From Kribbella kalugense (GTDB lineage: Bacteria; Actinomycetota; Actinomycetes; Propionibacteriales; Kribbellaceae), in NCBI RefSeq assembly GCF_004365875.1, contig NZ_SODF01000002.1, positions 1,738,971 through 1,802,970 on the forward strand: a stretch of DNA of 64,000 nucleotides. The letters are read 5' to 3'. The notes below the pieces were generated by a model, which saw nothing but the letters and a program-made list of their open reading frames with translations, had not been told where the DNA came from and ran no database searches. Position numbers and translations under genes: made by a program. Shown here in pieces: positions 1 through 8,775 of this stretch (positions are counted from its first letter, which is position 1; each line of letters opens with the position of its first letter).

Positions 1-135
1 CCGCGCCGCCTCGTGCCGCGCCGCCTCGTGCCGCGCCGCCTCGTGCCGCGCCGCCTCGTGCCGCGCCGCCTCGTGCCGCGCCGCCTCGTGCCGCGCCGCC
101 TCGTGCCGCGCCGCGCTGCCCCGCGCCGCGTCGTG
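1..135. repeat. 15-bp tandem repeat array, cut by window edge
   Basis: Seven perfect copies of CCGCGCCGCCTCGTG (1-105) are followed by two degenerate copies (106-120 and 121-135). The array may extend beyond the left edge. A 15-bp period keeps frame, so it could be the repetitive 3' end of an upstream gene; one forward frame reads as APPRA repeats. The reverse frame reading HEAAR is closed by a TGA just before the array. I cannot tell whether it is coding. Confidence 0.9.
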
Positions 136-137
136 TC

Positions 138-196
138 ACTTTGTGCACCAGTGCCGCATTGCCGGCGCTGAAATGTACGGCGCCGGTGCACAAAGT
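138..196. repeat. Long compound inverted repeat
   Basis: A perfect 12-bp inverted repeat, ACTTTGTGCACC (138-149) and GGTGCACAAAGT (185-196), encloses 35 nt that contain a second short inverted pair (GGCGC/GCGCC). It lies between the 15-bp array and the 3' end of the methyltransferase gene. It could be a terminator or a small repeated element. No T-run follows on either strand. Confidence 0.6.
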
Positions 197-306
197 CGGC
201 CTGGGTGGGGTGGTGAGGCGCTCGAGCGACCCGTGCAGCGGCAGGAGGGTGGTTGGCCCCTGGGGCGGTCGGTTGCGGAGGCAGATTCTGGGCGGCCAAC
301 TGTCCA

Positions 307-392
307 ACCCGGGGGTTGACCCCTGGGAGGGACGGGTTAGCGGCGTGCGACCCGGGGGTTGACCCCTGAGAGGGGCGGGTTAGCGGCGGGCG
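307..392. repeat. 43-bp tandem duplication over a gene 3' end
   Basis: Two adjacent 43-bp copies (307-349 and 350-392) differ at only a few bases. Each contains the short palindrome GGGGTTGACCCC. The copy nearer the gene includes the last codons and stop of the reverse-strand methyltransferase gene, so the 3' end of that gene was tandemly duplicated. Confidence 0.85.
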
Positions 393-1870
393 ACCAGGAG
401 TTGGTGGGTGATGGGCCAGTCGACGGGGGTGCCGGTGGGGGTGGTTATTGCGGCTACGGGGCTGATTCGGTTGGTGATGAGCCAGTCGTTGCGCCAGGCG
501 GTTGAGGCTGGGTCGATGGTGAAGCCGGCGCGTTCGGCGACGGCGGTCCAGCCGGCGAAGTTCAGGCCGCAGAACTGTTCGTGGGTCTCGCTCAGCCAGT
601 TGTCGACGTAGTCCTTCCGGGTGAGGAAGTCCATCGCGTCGGCCAGCCGGAGTACGAGGCCGTCGCCGCGTACGTCGTACTTGAACGGGACCTTCGCGTT
701 CCGCCGGAAGTCGTGGGCGAACTGGAAGAACCGGGCTCGCGTCGACAACTTCCCGACGTACGCCGCGGGGTCGTCGAGCGCCTCGAGTTCGGCGACGGTG
801 GACGGGTTCTCGCCGTCGCTGTCGTCCAGCCGCAGTACGACGGGGCGGTCGGGCTCGTCGGGTCCGCAGACGTCGGAGTTGATCCAGACGCCATGCGGTG
901 CGGTGTGCGCGAAGAGCGCGTCGGCGAACCGTTGGACCGTGTCGGGGCGCGAGCCGTCGGCGTACGACCAGATCTCGTGGGTGAGCGCGAGGGTCAGCGT
1001 TGTGTCGATCGATCGCGGCGGGAAGACGGCCGAGCCGAGCATGTTGCGCTGGTAGAAGTAGACGTTCGGGTTGGTGAAGAGACCCTGCTCCTTCTTGTGG
1101 ACGCACTCGGCGTACAAGTGCCGCGCGACCTCGACGCCGATCAGATCCGACTCGTGAAAGCGCGGATCCGCATCGATCAGTTGCAGGGTCGCTCCGGTCG
1201 CGCAGCCGATGTCGAGAATCCGGCCGGGACGGACAAACCCCTTGATTTGTTGCCATTTCCGGTCGGCGGCGGTCTCGAAGGCATCGGCGTACGTCTTGTA
1301 GTCGCGGGTCGTGGTGAGCCCGCCGTCGTCGCCGACCACCGGGTCGTTCACGCACCGCGCGACGTGCGCGTCCAGGGCGTACCGCTCGAACACATCGACC
1401 GTCGCCGGGTGCGCCAGCTCCTTCCACTGCTCGTTGCCGGCAGCAATCATCAGCAGGACGTCCCACGGCCGCGCCGTACCTTCGGGCTCGACGCCGATCA
1501 CGTCGAACCCCAGCTGCTCGTACAGTTTGCTCACCTCCGGCGTCGAGCAGGCGACCACGGTGTTTGCCGGCGTCAACCGAACGAGATCGTCGGTCCCGGC
1601 CTCGATCGCCTTCACCGTTACCTCGGCGAACTCGTCCGTCGGCGGCGTATCCACCACCCCGACCACCAGCGACCGGATCCCGTTCGCCACGCTGAACCGC
1701 TCGATCGCCGCCTCCCGCCGATCGAACGCCACCGGATTCCGCTTCGTCGTCTGATGATTGGCCGACGTCACCGCCCACACCACGGTCCGGTCCGCAAACT
1801 TCCGCAGAAACTCGCCCTGGAACCGCGTCAAGACATGATGCCGCCCCGGAAACAACAAATACTCGGCCAC
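380..1870 (-). CDS. Nucleotidyltransferase-like / SAM methyltransferase fusion
   Basis: This is a 496-residue protein with two parts. The N-terminal ~190 residues start with FPGRHHVLTRFQ and continue with TTKRNPVAFDRREAAIERF. That resembles the GRFQPFH and NPFTAxER signatures of NadM-type nucleotidyltransferases in altered form. The C-terminal half has a class I SAM-binding motif, ILDIGCATGATLQL, and a methyltransferase-like remainder. I chose the GTG at 1870 because AGGGAAGG sits about 8 nt upstream and the similarity starts there; upstream in-frame codons look non-coding. Substrate is unknown. It faces away from a lipoprotein gene and has its own promoter region. Methyltransferase assignment is firm; the N-terminal fold is inferred. 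Confidence 0.75.
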   Translation of the reverse strand: MAEYLLFPGRHHVLTRFQGEFLRKFADRTVVWAVTSANHQTTKRNPVAFDRREAAIERFSVANGIRSLVVGVVDTPPTDEFAEVTVKAIEAGTDDLVRLTPANTVVACSTPEVSKLYEQLGFDVIGVEPEGTARPWDVLLMIAAGNEQWKELAHPATVDVFERYALDAHVARCVNDPVVGDDGGLTTTRDYKTYADAFETAADRKWQQIKGFVRPGRILDIGCATGATLQLIDADPRFHESDLIGVEVARHLYAECVHKKEQGLFTNPNVYFYQRNMLGSAVFPPRSIDTTLTLALTHEIWSYADGSRPDTVQRFADALFAHTAPHGVWINSDVCGPDEPDRPVVLRLDDSDGENPSTVAELEALDDPAAYVGKLSTRARFFQFAHDFRRNAKVPFKYDVRGDGLVLRLADAMDFLTRKDYVDNWLSETHEQFCGLNFAGWTAVAERAGFTIDPASTAWRNDWLITNRISPVAAITTPTGTPVDWPITHQLLVARR

Positions 1871-1933
1871 GTCCCGAACCTTCCCTGCGTAGCATGCATC
1901 AGACAGAACATGATCCCAGGGGGAGGGGCTGCG

Positions 1934-2719
1934 GTGAGTCGGTGGGCGGTCGTGACGGGGTGTCTGGTGCTGGCGCTGGCCGGTTGTACGACGTCGGACA
2001 AGGCAACGGATCAGGTGGCGCCGCCCACCACGCCTCCCTCGAAGCCTGCAGCCACCCCGTCGGGATCGACGTACACCCTGGTCCCGCGGGTGAAGACGAC
2101 CCCGACGCCGGCCAAGTTCCGGTACCTGGCCGGCGATCTGCTGTTGGCGCTTCCGACGGTGTACGGGACGCACACGCTGGAGACGTCGCTGTACATCTAT
2201 CCGCCGGGGCCCGACCCGACCCGGCGGCCGGACCCGTTGGCCGTCTGGAAGGTCGAGCCGGCGATCTGCCGGGACGTCATCCGGTACTCGGGCGTCCCCG
2301 GAATACCCGGCGACTTCATCGCACCGACCACACCGTCGGCCGTCGCGAAAGATTCCCTCGGGCAGGGGATCGGCAATGAGCAGCCGTTCGTCAGCGCCAA
2401 CGTCGTCGAACTGGCCGGCGCCCTAGGCGACAGACTCCTCGACCAGCGCCTACCGACGCCGCCCGAGTGCGCGCACATCCTGATCGACGGCAAGGATCGT
2501 GCCTCGGTGGTCGAGCGTTCGCTCCCCGGGTTCGGTGCCCGTTCTCGTTACATCGTCCGCACCTATCCGGTCGGCACCCAGACCTACACCGAGCGGACGC
2601 TTCAGTACCGCACCGCGACGTACGTCGTCCTCGTCCGCCTGGACGCCTTCGCCAACCCGGAAGCGTCTTTCCTGGCCTTCGCGGCGAAGACCCGGGACGG
2701 ACTGAAAACGCTGGGCTAG
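1934..2719 (+). CDS. Secreted lipoprotein of unknown function
   Basis: A 261-residue protein has an N-terminal lipoprotein signal (VSRWAVVTGCLVLALAGC; lipobox LAGC, lipidated Cys near residue 18). A Pro/Thr/Ser-rich linker follows, then a globular domain I do not recognise. The GTG at 1934 is preceded by GGGGAGGGG at a good distance; an in-frame ATG at 1910 is possible but lacks such a site. The protein is probably anchored on the outer face of the membrane. Its stop overlaps the stop of the convergent PseI gene through the shared CTAG (2716-2719), so no room exists for a separate terminator. Confidence 0.8.
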   Translation: MSRWAVVTGCLVLALAGCTTSDKATDQVAPPTTPPSKPAATPSGSTYTLVPRVKTTPTPAKFRYLAGDLLLALPTVYGTHTLETSLYIYPPGPDPTRRPDPLAVWKVEPAICRDVIRYSGVPGIPGDFIAPTTPSAVAKDSLGQGIGNEQPFVSANVVELAGALGDRLLDQRLPTPPECAHILIDGKDRASVVERSLPGFGARSRYIVRTYPVGTQTYTERTLQYRTATYVVLVRLDAFANPEASFLAFAAKTRDGLKTLG

Positions 2720-3765
2720 AGCAGGTCCCAGGTCAGGGGCGTGCCGGCCTTCGCATCCACCCGGAACGGGCGGCCTTCCACCTGCGTGAAGAGGTCCGGC
2801 GCCAGGCCGCCGGCTGGGCGGATGGAGCGGACGTTTTCGAAGGTGATGGGGTCGCCGGCCCGGACGTCCTGGGTGACGAAGAGGGAGCGACGGAAGCGGA
2901 GGACGTTTTGTTCGGCCTGCTTCGGGCCGATGACCGGTTTGCCCAGGGCCAGTTGGGCTACCCGGGTGCTCTCGACGAGCATCTCCAGCTCCCATGGCTC
3001 GAGGGAGAACGCGGAGTCGACGCCGCCGTCGACGCGCTTCAGCGTCACGTGCTTCTCGATGACCGTCGCGCCGAGAGCCACCGCGGCCACGGCGGCGCCG
3101 ATGCCCATGGTGTGGTCGGACAGGCCGACCTGTACGCCGAGGGCATCACGCAGGACCGGGATCCCGCGCAGGTTCGACTCCTCCGGCGGCGCCGGGTAGC
3201 TCGCGGTGCAGGACAGCACGATGATCTGCTCGTTCCCGGTCGAACGCGCGGCCCGAACCGCGGCGTCGATGTCGGTGAGCGTCGCGGAGCCGGTGGAGAT
3301 GATGATCGGCTTGCCGGTCTCGGCCATTCCGCGGACCAGCGGCAGGTCGCCGATCTCGTTCGACGCGACCTTGTACGCCGGGACGTTGAGCTTCTCCAGG
3401 AAGTCGATCGCGGTCTGGTCGAACGCGGACGAGAACGCGACCATCCCGAGCGAGTTCGCCAGCTCGAAGATCGGCTCGTGCCACGCCCACGGCGTGTGCG
3501 CCTCCTGGTAGAGGTCGTACAGCCGCGCCTCGCTCCACAGCTCGTGCTCCACCGGCAGCCGGAACGCCGGCAGGTCGAGGTCGAGCGTCATCGTTTCCGC
3601 GGTGTACGTCTGCAGCTTCAGCGCGTGCGCGCCGGTCTCCGCGACCGCGCGGACGATGTCCAGCGCTCGCGTGAGATCGCCGTTGTGGTTCCCGGACATC
3701 TCGGCGATGACGAACGGCTGGTGATCCGGCCCGACCTTCACGCCGCCGATCTCGATCGTGCTCAT
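2716..3765 (-). CDS. pseI: Pseudaminic acid synthase (NeuB family)
   Basis: The 349 residues match the NeuB/PseI family: an N-terminal TIM-barrel domain (FVIAEMSGNHNGDL near residue 18, KLQTYTAETMTL near 50, SDHTMG, EKHVTL) and a C-terminal SAF/antifreeze-like domain (RRSLFVTQDVRAGDPIT to the end). The family condenses phosphoenolpyruvate with a 6-carbon amino sugar. PseI uses 2,4-diacetamido-2,4,6-trideoxy-L-altrose to give pseudaminic acid. PseI rather than sialic acid synthase is favoured because a PseH-like acetyltransferase lies directly upstream with a 4-bp overlap (ATGA). The product is likely used in cell-surface glycopolymer. Confidence 0.88.
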   Translation of the reverse strand: MSTIEIGGVKVGPDHQPFVIAEMSGNHNGDLTRALDIVRAVAETGAHALKLQTYTAETMTLDLDLPAFRLPVEHELWSEARLYDLYQEAHTPWAWHEPIFELANSLGMVAFSSAFDQTAIDFLEKLNVPAYKVASNEIGDLPLVRGMAETGKPIIISTGSATLTDIDAAVRAARSTGNEQIIVLSCTASYPAPPEESNLRGIPVLRDALGVQVGLSDHTMGIGAAVAAVALGATVIEKHVTLKRVDGGVDSAFSLEPWELEMLVESTRVAQLALGKPVIGPKQAEQNVLRFRRSLFVTQDVRAGDPITFENVRSIRPAGGLAPDLFTQVEGRPFRVDAKAGTPLTWDLL

Positions 3766-4274
3766 GACTTCTTCCCTTGGGCTCTACGGTCCTGCTTGCG
3801 CAGGCTGATCGGAATCACGGTGAGCTCGCGGCCATCGGCGTACCGGACCTCCGGCGTACCCTCGACGAACCGGAAGCGGCGGTTCATCTGCCGTACGACG
3901 GTGTTGTGCTCCAGCACCTCGCCGGTGAGGCCCTCGAGGCCGAGCTCGTCGAACGCGTACGCCGTCGCCTCGCGCATCACCTCGATCCACGCCGGCAGTG
4001 TCTCGCCACGCTCGGCGAGTCCGTCGGCGTCGAGGAAGAATCCCCAGGCGCCGGTCGGTCCTTCGAGGTCGAAGAAGTTGACGACGCCGGCCGTCGTACC
4101 GCCGCGTTCGTAGATCAGCACCCGCCGGGTCGGGTCGACCGAGGTCTTCGCCCACCACCCCGCGTGCTCGTCGGCGGTGATCTCGTGCGAGTTGATGCTC
4201 ACGTCGCGATTGGCCCGCTGGTTCCGCAGCCGCCGGATGATGTCGACGTCGTCGTCAGTCGCAGCGCGCAGCAT
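3762..4274 (-). CDS. pseH: PseH-like N-acetyltransferase (GNAT)
   Basis: A 170-residue GNAT-fold protein. The start MLRAATDDDVDIIRRLRNQ and WWAKTSVDPTRRVLIYERGG are typical of PseH-type acetyltransferases, which acetylate the 4-amino group of the UDP-linked precursor of pseudaminic acid using acetyl-CoA. It is first in a two-gene operon and its stop overlaps the start of pseI by 4 bp, which supports the PseH call over a generic GNAT. The other pathway genes (pseB, pseC, pseG, pseF) are not in this window. Confidence 0.8.
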   Translation of the reverse strand: MLRAATDDDVDIIRRLRNQRANRDVSINSHEITADEHAGWWAKTSVDPTRRVLIYERGGTTAGVVNFFDLEGPTGAWGFFLDADGLAERGETLPAWIEVMREATAYAFDELGLEGLTGEVLEHNTVVRQMNRRFRFVEGTPEVRYADGRELTVIPISLRKQDRRAQGKKS

Positions 4275-4358
4275 GTACCTAACCTAGCGTCTTCTCTTAG
4301 GGTGCCTGAATGTGTAAACATCTTTCGACTTCACCTTGAACCACGGTCGGAGAGTGAC

Positions 4359-5936
4359 ATGAGAGTCTGGCGAGTCATGGGTGTCCTGGGTGCGACGGCA
4401 GGTCTGTTGCTGAGCGGTGTCTCCGGTACGGCGTCTGCCGCGCAGACGCAGTCCGATCAGCAGAACTGCGCGCCCAACGCGTCCACTCCGCTGCGGCAGT
4501 TCCGGGCGAGCTGGATCTCGTCGGTGGTGAACATCGACTGGCCGTCGAAGACCGGTCTGAGCGCCGCACAGCAGCAGGCCGAGCTGATCGGCTGGCTCGA
4601 CGACGCGGTCCGGCAGCACCACAACGCGGTCGTCCTCCAGGTCCGTCCGACCGCCGATGCCTTCTGGCCGTCCAAGGTCGAGCCCTGGTCGCAGTACCTG
4701 ACCGGCACGCAGGGCGGCGACCCCGGCTACGACCCGCTGGCCTTCGCGGTCACCGAGGCGCACAAGCGCAACCTCGAACTGCACGCCTGGTTCAACCCGT
4801 ACCGCCTGTCGATGGGCACGGACCTCAACGCCCTCATCCCGACGCACCCGGCGCGCCTGCACCCCGACTGGGTCGTCACATACGGCGGGAAGCTCTACTA
4901 CAACCCCGGTATCCCGGCCGCTCGTCAGTTGGTCGAGGACGCGATCATGGACGCGGTCTCGCGGTACGACATCGACGGCGTGCACTTCGACGACTACTTC
5001 TACCCGTACCCGGTGGCCGGCCAGACGTTCGACGACGCCGCGACGTTCGCGCAGTACGCCGACGGCTACACCGACCTGCAGGCGTGGCGGCGGCACAACA
5101 TCGACCTGCTGATCCACGAGCTGAGCCAGAAGATGCACGCGATCAAGCCGTGGATCAAGTTCGGCATCTCGCCGTTCGCGGTCTGGCGGAACAAGGCGAC
5201 CGACCCGGAGGGCACCGACACCACCGCCGGCGTGCAGACGTACGACGACCTGGCGGCGGACACCCGGAAGTGGGTCCGCGAGGAGTGGATCGACTACATC
5301 GTCCCGCAGGTTTACTGGGCCGGTGGGTTCGCGGCCGCCGACTACAACAAGATCGTGCCGTGGTGGGCGGACCAGGTCCGCGGTACGCACGTCCACCTCT
5401 ACATCGGCGAAGCGACGTACAAGGTCGGTACGTCGACACAGTCGCCGGACTGGTCGGACCCTGCTGAGCTGAGTGACCACCTGGCGTTCGACAGCGCGAT
5501 CCCCGAGGTGAAGGGCAACATCTACTTCTCCGCGAAGGACGTCCGCGCGGACCGGCTCGGTGCGACCACGCTGCTCAACAACAACTGGTACACAAGGCCG
5601 GCGCTGATCCCCGCAATGCCGGCCCTCGACTCCCGGCCGCCCCTTCCGGTGCACGCGACCCGTGCGAAGCGCACTGCGGGCGGCGTACAGCTCACCTGGT
5701 CGCGGACCTCGAAGGACACCACGTCGTACGCCGTCTACCGTCGTGAACTCCTCGGCGGCGACCACTGCCCCGACAACGACGCCCGCAACCTGATCACCAC
5801 CCTCCGCTCGACCGGCACCACCCAGTCGTACGTCGACCCCACCGCAACGCCCGGCAAGACCTACATCTACACAGTCACCGCCCTGGACCGCCTCGCCAAC
5901 CAAAGCATCGGCATCCCGGCAGTCGCCTTGCGGTAA
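4359..5936 (+). CDS. Secreted GHL10-type glycoside hydrolase
   Basis: A 525-residue secreted protein. A signal peptide (residues 1-28, ending TASAA) is followed by a glycosyl-hydrolase-like 10 (DUF187) TIM barrel with RQFRASWISSVVNIDWPS, NAVVLQVRPTADAFWPS, LELHAWFNPYRLS and DGVHFDDYFYPYP. The C-terminal ~100 residues look like a fibronectin type III module. Related proteins of bacterial cell walls act on peptidoglycan-linked or other extracellular glycans; the exact substrate is not evident. The ATG at 4359 has GGAGAG upstream. It diverges from pseH, sharing the 85-bp gap. Confidence 0.85.
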   Translation: MRVWRVMGVLGATAGLLLSGVSGTASAAQTQSDQQNCAPNASTPLRQFRASWISSVVNIDWPSKTGLSAAQQQAELIGWLDDAVRQHHNAVVLQVRPTADAFWPSKVEPWSQYLTGTQGGDPGYDPLAFAVTEAHKRNLELHAWFNPYRLSMGTDLNALIPTHPARLHPDWVVTYGGKLYYNPGIPAARQLVEDAIMDAVSRYDIDGVHFDDYFYPYPVAGQTFDDAATFAQYADGYTDLQAWRRHNIDLLIHELSQKMHAIKPWIKFGISPFAVWRNKATDPEGTDTTAGVQTYDDLAADTRKWVREEWIDYIVPQVYWAGGFAAADYNKIVPWWADQVRGTHVHLYIGEATYKVGTSTQSPDWSDPAELSDHLAFDSAIPEVKGNIYFSAKDVRADRLGATTLLNNNWYTRPALIPAMPALDSRPPLPVHATRAKRTAGGVQLTWSRTSKDTTSYAVYRRELLGGDHCPDNDARNLITTLRSTGTTQSYVDPTATPGKTYIYTVTALDRLANQSIGIPAVALR

Positions 5937-5991
5937 GTCGTCGGGGTCGGCACACCCCGGTTGCATTTGGACAGGAGGTGTCGGGCGGCCG

Positions 5992-6049
5992 GGTAGTACA
6001 CCTGAGCGTGATCGCGTACGCGCGTACGGCGTATCGCGGGTGTACTACC
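5992..6049. terminator. Inverted repeat between convergent genes
   Basis: A perfect 11-bp inverted repeat, GGTAGTACACC (5992-6002) and GGTGTACTACC (6039-6049), encloses 36 nt rich in CGTACG palindromes. It lies 55 bp past the glycosidase stop and 140 bp past the convergent membrane-protein stop, so a bidirectional terminator is plausible. The rest of 5937-6191 shows nothing else. Confidence 0.5.
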
Positions 6050-6191
6050 TGTCCAGCTGCCGACCATGTGCCCACCCGACTCCCCAACCAGCCCCTCCGA
6101 GCCGGTCCCATGGCGGGATATTTCAGCGGTGTCGTCCTGTAACCCGCCACGAACTACATAACCCGCCAGCCCTCAACGCGACCCCACGACC

Positions 6192-8660
6192 TCAAGGGGT
6201 CCTGAGGCTCGGCGTGGTGGTCAGCTGCGTCGGGATCGGGCTCGTGGGGAAGGTCGGCGACGGGAGACTCGAGGTCTGGGTCGGGAAGGTGCCGGTGGGG
6301 AGACTGCTGGTCGGGAGGCTGCCGGTTGGGAAGGGCTGGGTTGGTTGGGTCTGGCCTGAGGAGTCAGTGGGTGTTGGGAAGCTCGGCGTGCTGGTCGGGA
6401 AGCTCGACGTCTGGGTGGGGAGGCCCGTAGTCGGAGTGCCCGTCGGGGATGGCGTCTGCGTGGGGAAGGGGTTCTCTGGGGGCGGCGGATAGATCTGGTA
6501 GACGCGGACGCTGCCCAGCTGGAATCTGAGTTCGGTGAGTTTGTCCAGGTTCGTCGGGGGTGCGCTGACTCGTTCGTCGAGCAGCAGCCACTGGACGTCG
6601 TACTTCGTTCGTAGCGTTTCGATCAGCTGGCGGGTCGGGTTGCTGAAGACCTCGTCGTTCAGCTGGAGCTGTTCCTGGTTCCAGTACGGCCCTTGGGCCT
6701 GGTCCGGGTACGTGTCGTCGACGCGGGCCTGGTACGACCACCCCTCGACCAGCACGCGCCGCTCCGCGTACCCGGCGATCCAGTACGAGCCGGCCTGGCA
6801 ATGTGACGCTCGCGCCTGGTGACAGTGCACGTTGGTGGCGATCCGGTCGTCCTGCCCGGAGTTCCGCCGGATGAACCGGGCCGCCTCGATCCCGCCCGGT
6901 GCGATCGACTCGTACGACGTCAGCGGCGGCTCGGCGAACTTCCGGATCGACGCCAGCGTCGGCGACACCGTCGTACCCACCAGCACTGCCACCGCGATGA
7001 CAGCCCAGGTACGCCGTGAGCCCCGCAACACCAACCCGAACACACCGATGCCGAGAGCCGCGATCGCCAGAGCAACAACCAGTCCCTGTCCGAAGCAGCT
7101 GCTCGACGTACACGAACGATCCGAGCGATAACGACCCCAGTAGATGGCCGCCACCCCGATCGCGAGCGCGACCGCGGCGATCCAGTACTGCCGCCGCTCC
7201 AGCGACCCAAGCCCCCACGTCGCGAGCAGCACCCCGAACACGAACCCGGTCCGGATAAAGAACAGTTGCGTGTCACCGCGGTCAGCCAACAGCGACGCAC
7301 CCAGGACGGCCGCGACGAAACCGGCCACCAGGAAGACCACCATCGGGTCCCGCCTGAAGCGTCGCTTGATCAGCAACGCGCCGACCACCGGCATGACCCA
7401 CCCGACCACGACCACCGCCGCGATCACCGCGACAGCGGACCCGCCACCCATCCGATCCGCCAGGCTGTCGAACGCCGCCCCCGGATCGAACCGCACACTC
7501 GACGCGGCCCCACGCAGTACGAAGAAGAACGTCAGCGCATAAGCCGCCGCAACCCCGACACCCAGCACCAGCGCACGCAGATTCAGCCGCCCAGCCCGGA
7601 CCGTCAGATAGATCCAGGCAACCGCCAGCCCGGTCGCGTAGACAGGTAGTGCAGTCGCTTTCGTCAACGCCAGCGCGGCAACCAGCACACCGGCCGCGAT
7701 GAAGAGTCGCAGCAACTCGGCCCGCGTGGTACCCGGTCGTCGCCGCAGCAGCAACGCAGTGACCGCGATCAGCGGCAACAGCAACACCGTCGAGAACGCC
7801 TGCGGCGGATTGGTCAGCTGCCCCAGCGAAAACGGCCCGTCCGCGAACACCCGATCGGACACCGCCCACGGCCAAGCAACCAGATCGCCTCCCGCGACCA
7901 CGAGCCCAGCAGCGATCGGAGCGGCAACCGCCCGACCGGTCAGCACCATCCCGACCGCGGCCGCACCCAGCACCGTCAACAGGATCCAGGCGAACGGCAC
8001 CATCCGCTGCGTGAGTACGTCGAGCGGCACGCTAGTGATCCAGTGCACCGACGCGATGTGGTCGTACGCCGCCCAGTGGCTCGTCAGCCAGCCACCATCG
8101 GCGTACGGAACCCGCGGTGGGAAGTGGTGCGTCAGCTCACCCGCCAACGCAAGGTTGTGCGGGGCGTCCGAATTCGGCCGCAACGCCTCCGGACCGTCCA
8201 GCGGAATGAGCCGCGAGCCGACCCGCACGAACCACGCGGCCGCGACTCCGACCGCGACCATCACGCCGGCCGTCGACCACCACGGCGTCGGCCGTTCGAC
8301 CGGCTTGTGGCGCGGCAACGCCCGCCACATCCCGAACGCCAGCGCCGGCATCAGCAACGCCGCGAACGGCATGTCGAAGAGCATCCCGAGCGGATAGAGC
8401 ACAGCCTCGCCGGCCAGCCCGAACGCGGTCCCCAGGACCACATCCGCCGAGAACCACCCGACCCCGCCGGTCAGCCGCCGCCAGAACATCGTGCCCGGTA
8501 CGACGATCACGACCAGGAGATAACCGAGGTACACAGCAGGCATCCACGGCGGATGATCCTGCAGCGCAACGAACCAGGCCAGCGGCAGCACCGGCAGACT
8601 CGCCAGCGCAGCAGTCCGCTTACCGCGCCCGGCAGCACGGCGCTTCCCCGGTCTGATCAT
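6192..8660 (-). CDS. Large polytopic membrane protein, GT-C-like, with FPT-rich tail
   Basis: An 822-residue integral membrane protein with many hydrophobic segments (roughly residues 20-560) and a C-terminal extracytoplasmic domain (about 590-725: YESIAPGGIEAARFI, YWIAGYAERRVLVEGWSYQ). This layout is common in GT-C-type glycosyltransferase-like proteins of actinobacteria. The last ~95 residues are a low-complexity Phe-Pro-Thr/Ser tail with repeats such as FPTQTSS, FPTSTPS and LPTGTFP. I chose the ATG at 8660; longer in-frame starts would add non-hydrophobic, atypical residues. The gene diverges from the carrier-protein cassette, so a role in the same surface polymer or lipid pathway is possible but unproved. 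Confidence 0.7.
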   Translation of the reverse strand: MIRPGKRRAAGRGKRTAALASLPVLPLAWFVALQDHPPWMPAVYLGYLLVVIVVPGTMFWRRLTGGVGWFSADVVLGTAFGLAGEAVLYPLGMLFDMPFAALLMPALAFGMWRALPRHKPVERPTPWWSTAGVMVAVGVAAAWFVRVGSRLIPLDGPEALRPNSDAPHNLALAGELTHHFPPRVPYADGGWLTSHWAAYDHIASVHWITSVPLDVLTQRMVPFAWILLTVLGAAAVGMVLTGRAVAAPIAAGLVVAGGDLVAWPWAVSDRVFADGPFSLGQLTNPPQAFSTVLLLPLIAVTALLLRRRPGTTRAELLRLFIAAGVLVAALALTKATALPVYATGLAVAWIYLTVRAGRLNLRALVLGVGVAAAYALTFFFVLRGAASSVRFDPGAAFDSLADRMGGGSAVAVIAAVVVVGWVMPVVGALLIKRRFRRDPMVVFLVAGFVAAVLGASLLADRGDTQLFFIRTGFVFGVLLATWGLGSLERRQYWIAAVALAIGVAAIYWGRYRSDRSCTSSSCFGQGLVVALAIAALGIGVFGLVLRGSRRTWAVIAVAVLVGTTVSPTLASIRKFAEPPLTSYESIAPGGIEAARFIRRNSGQDDRIATNVHCHQARASHCQAGSYWIAGYAERRVLVEGWSYQARVDDTYPDQAQGPYWNQEQLQLNDEVFSNPTRQLIETLRTKYDVQWLLLDERVSAPPTNLDKLTELRFQLGSVRVYQIYPPPPENPFPTQTPSPTGTPTTGLPTQTSSFPTSTPSFPTPTDSSGQTQPTQPFPTGSLPTSSLPTGTFPTQTSSLPSPTFPTSPIPTQLTTTPSLRTP

Positions 8661-8775
8661 CGCGCAAGTGTATGAGTCCGACGAGTCGGGTTCGGGGCCG
8701 GTGAGCCGTTTACCATCGTGAACTTCGCCTTTACACTCTGTAATCTCCCAGACCCCGCAGTCTTCGGGAGGTCCG

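Noticed and set aside
1..135. Possible CRISPR array
   Set aside because: Repeat units abut directly with no spacers and are only 15 bp, and no cas genes are present.
1894..2379. Forward ORF overlapping the lipoprotein gene in another frame
   Set aside because: The lipoprotein frame has a signal peptide, lipobox and ribosome site; the alternative has none.
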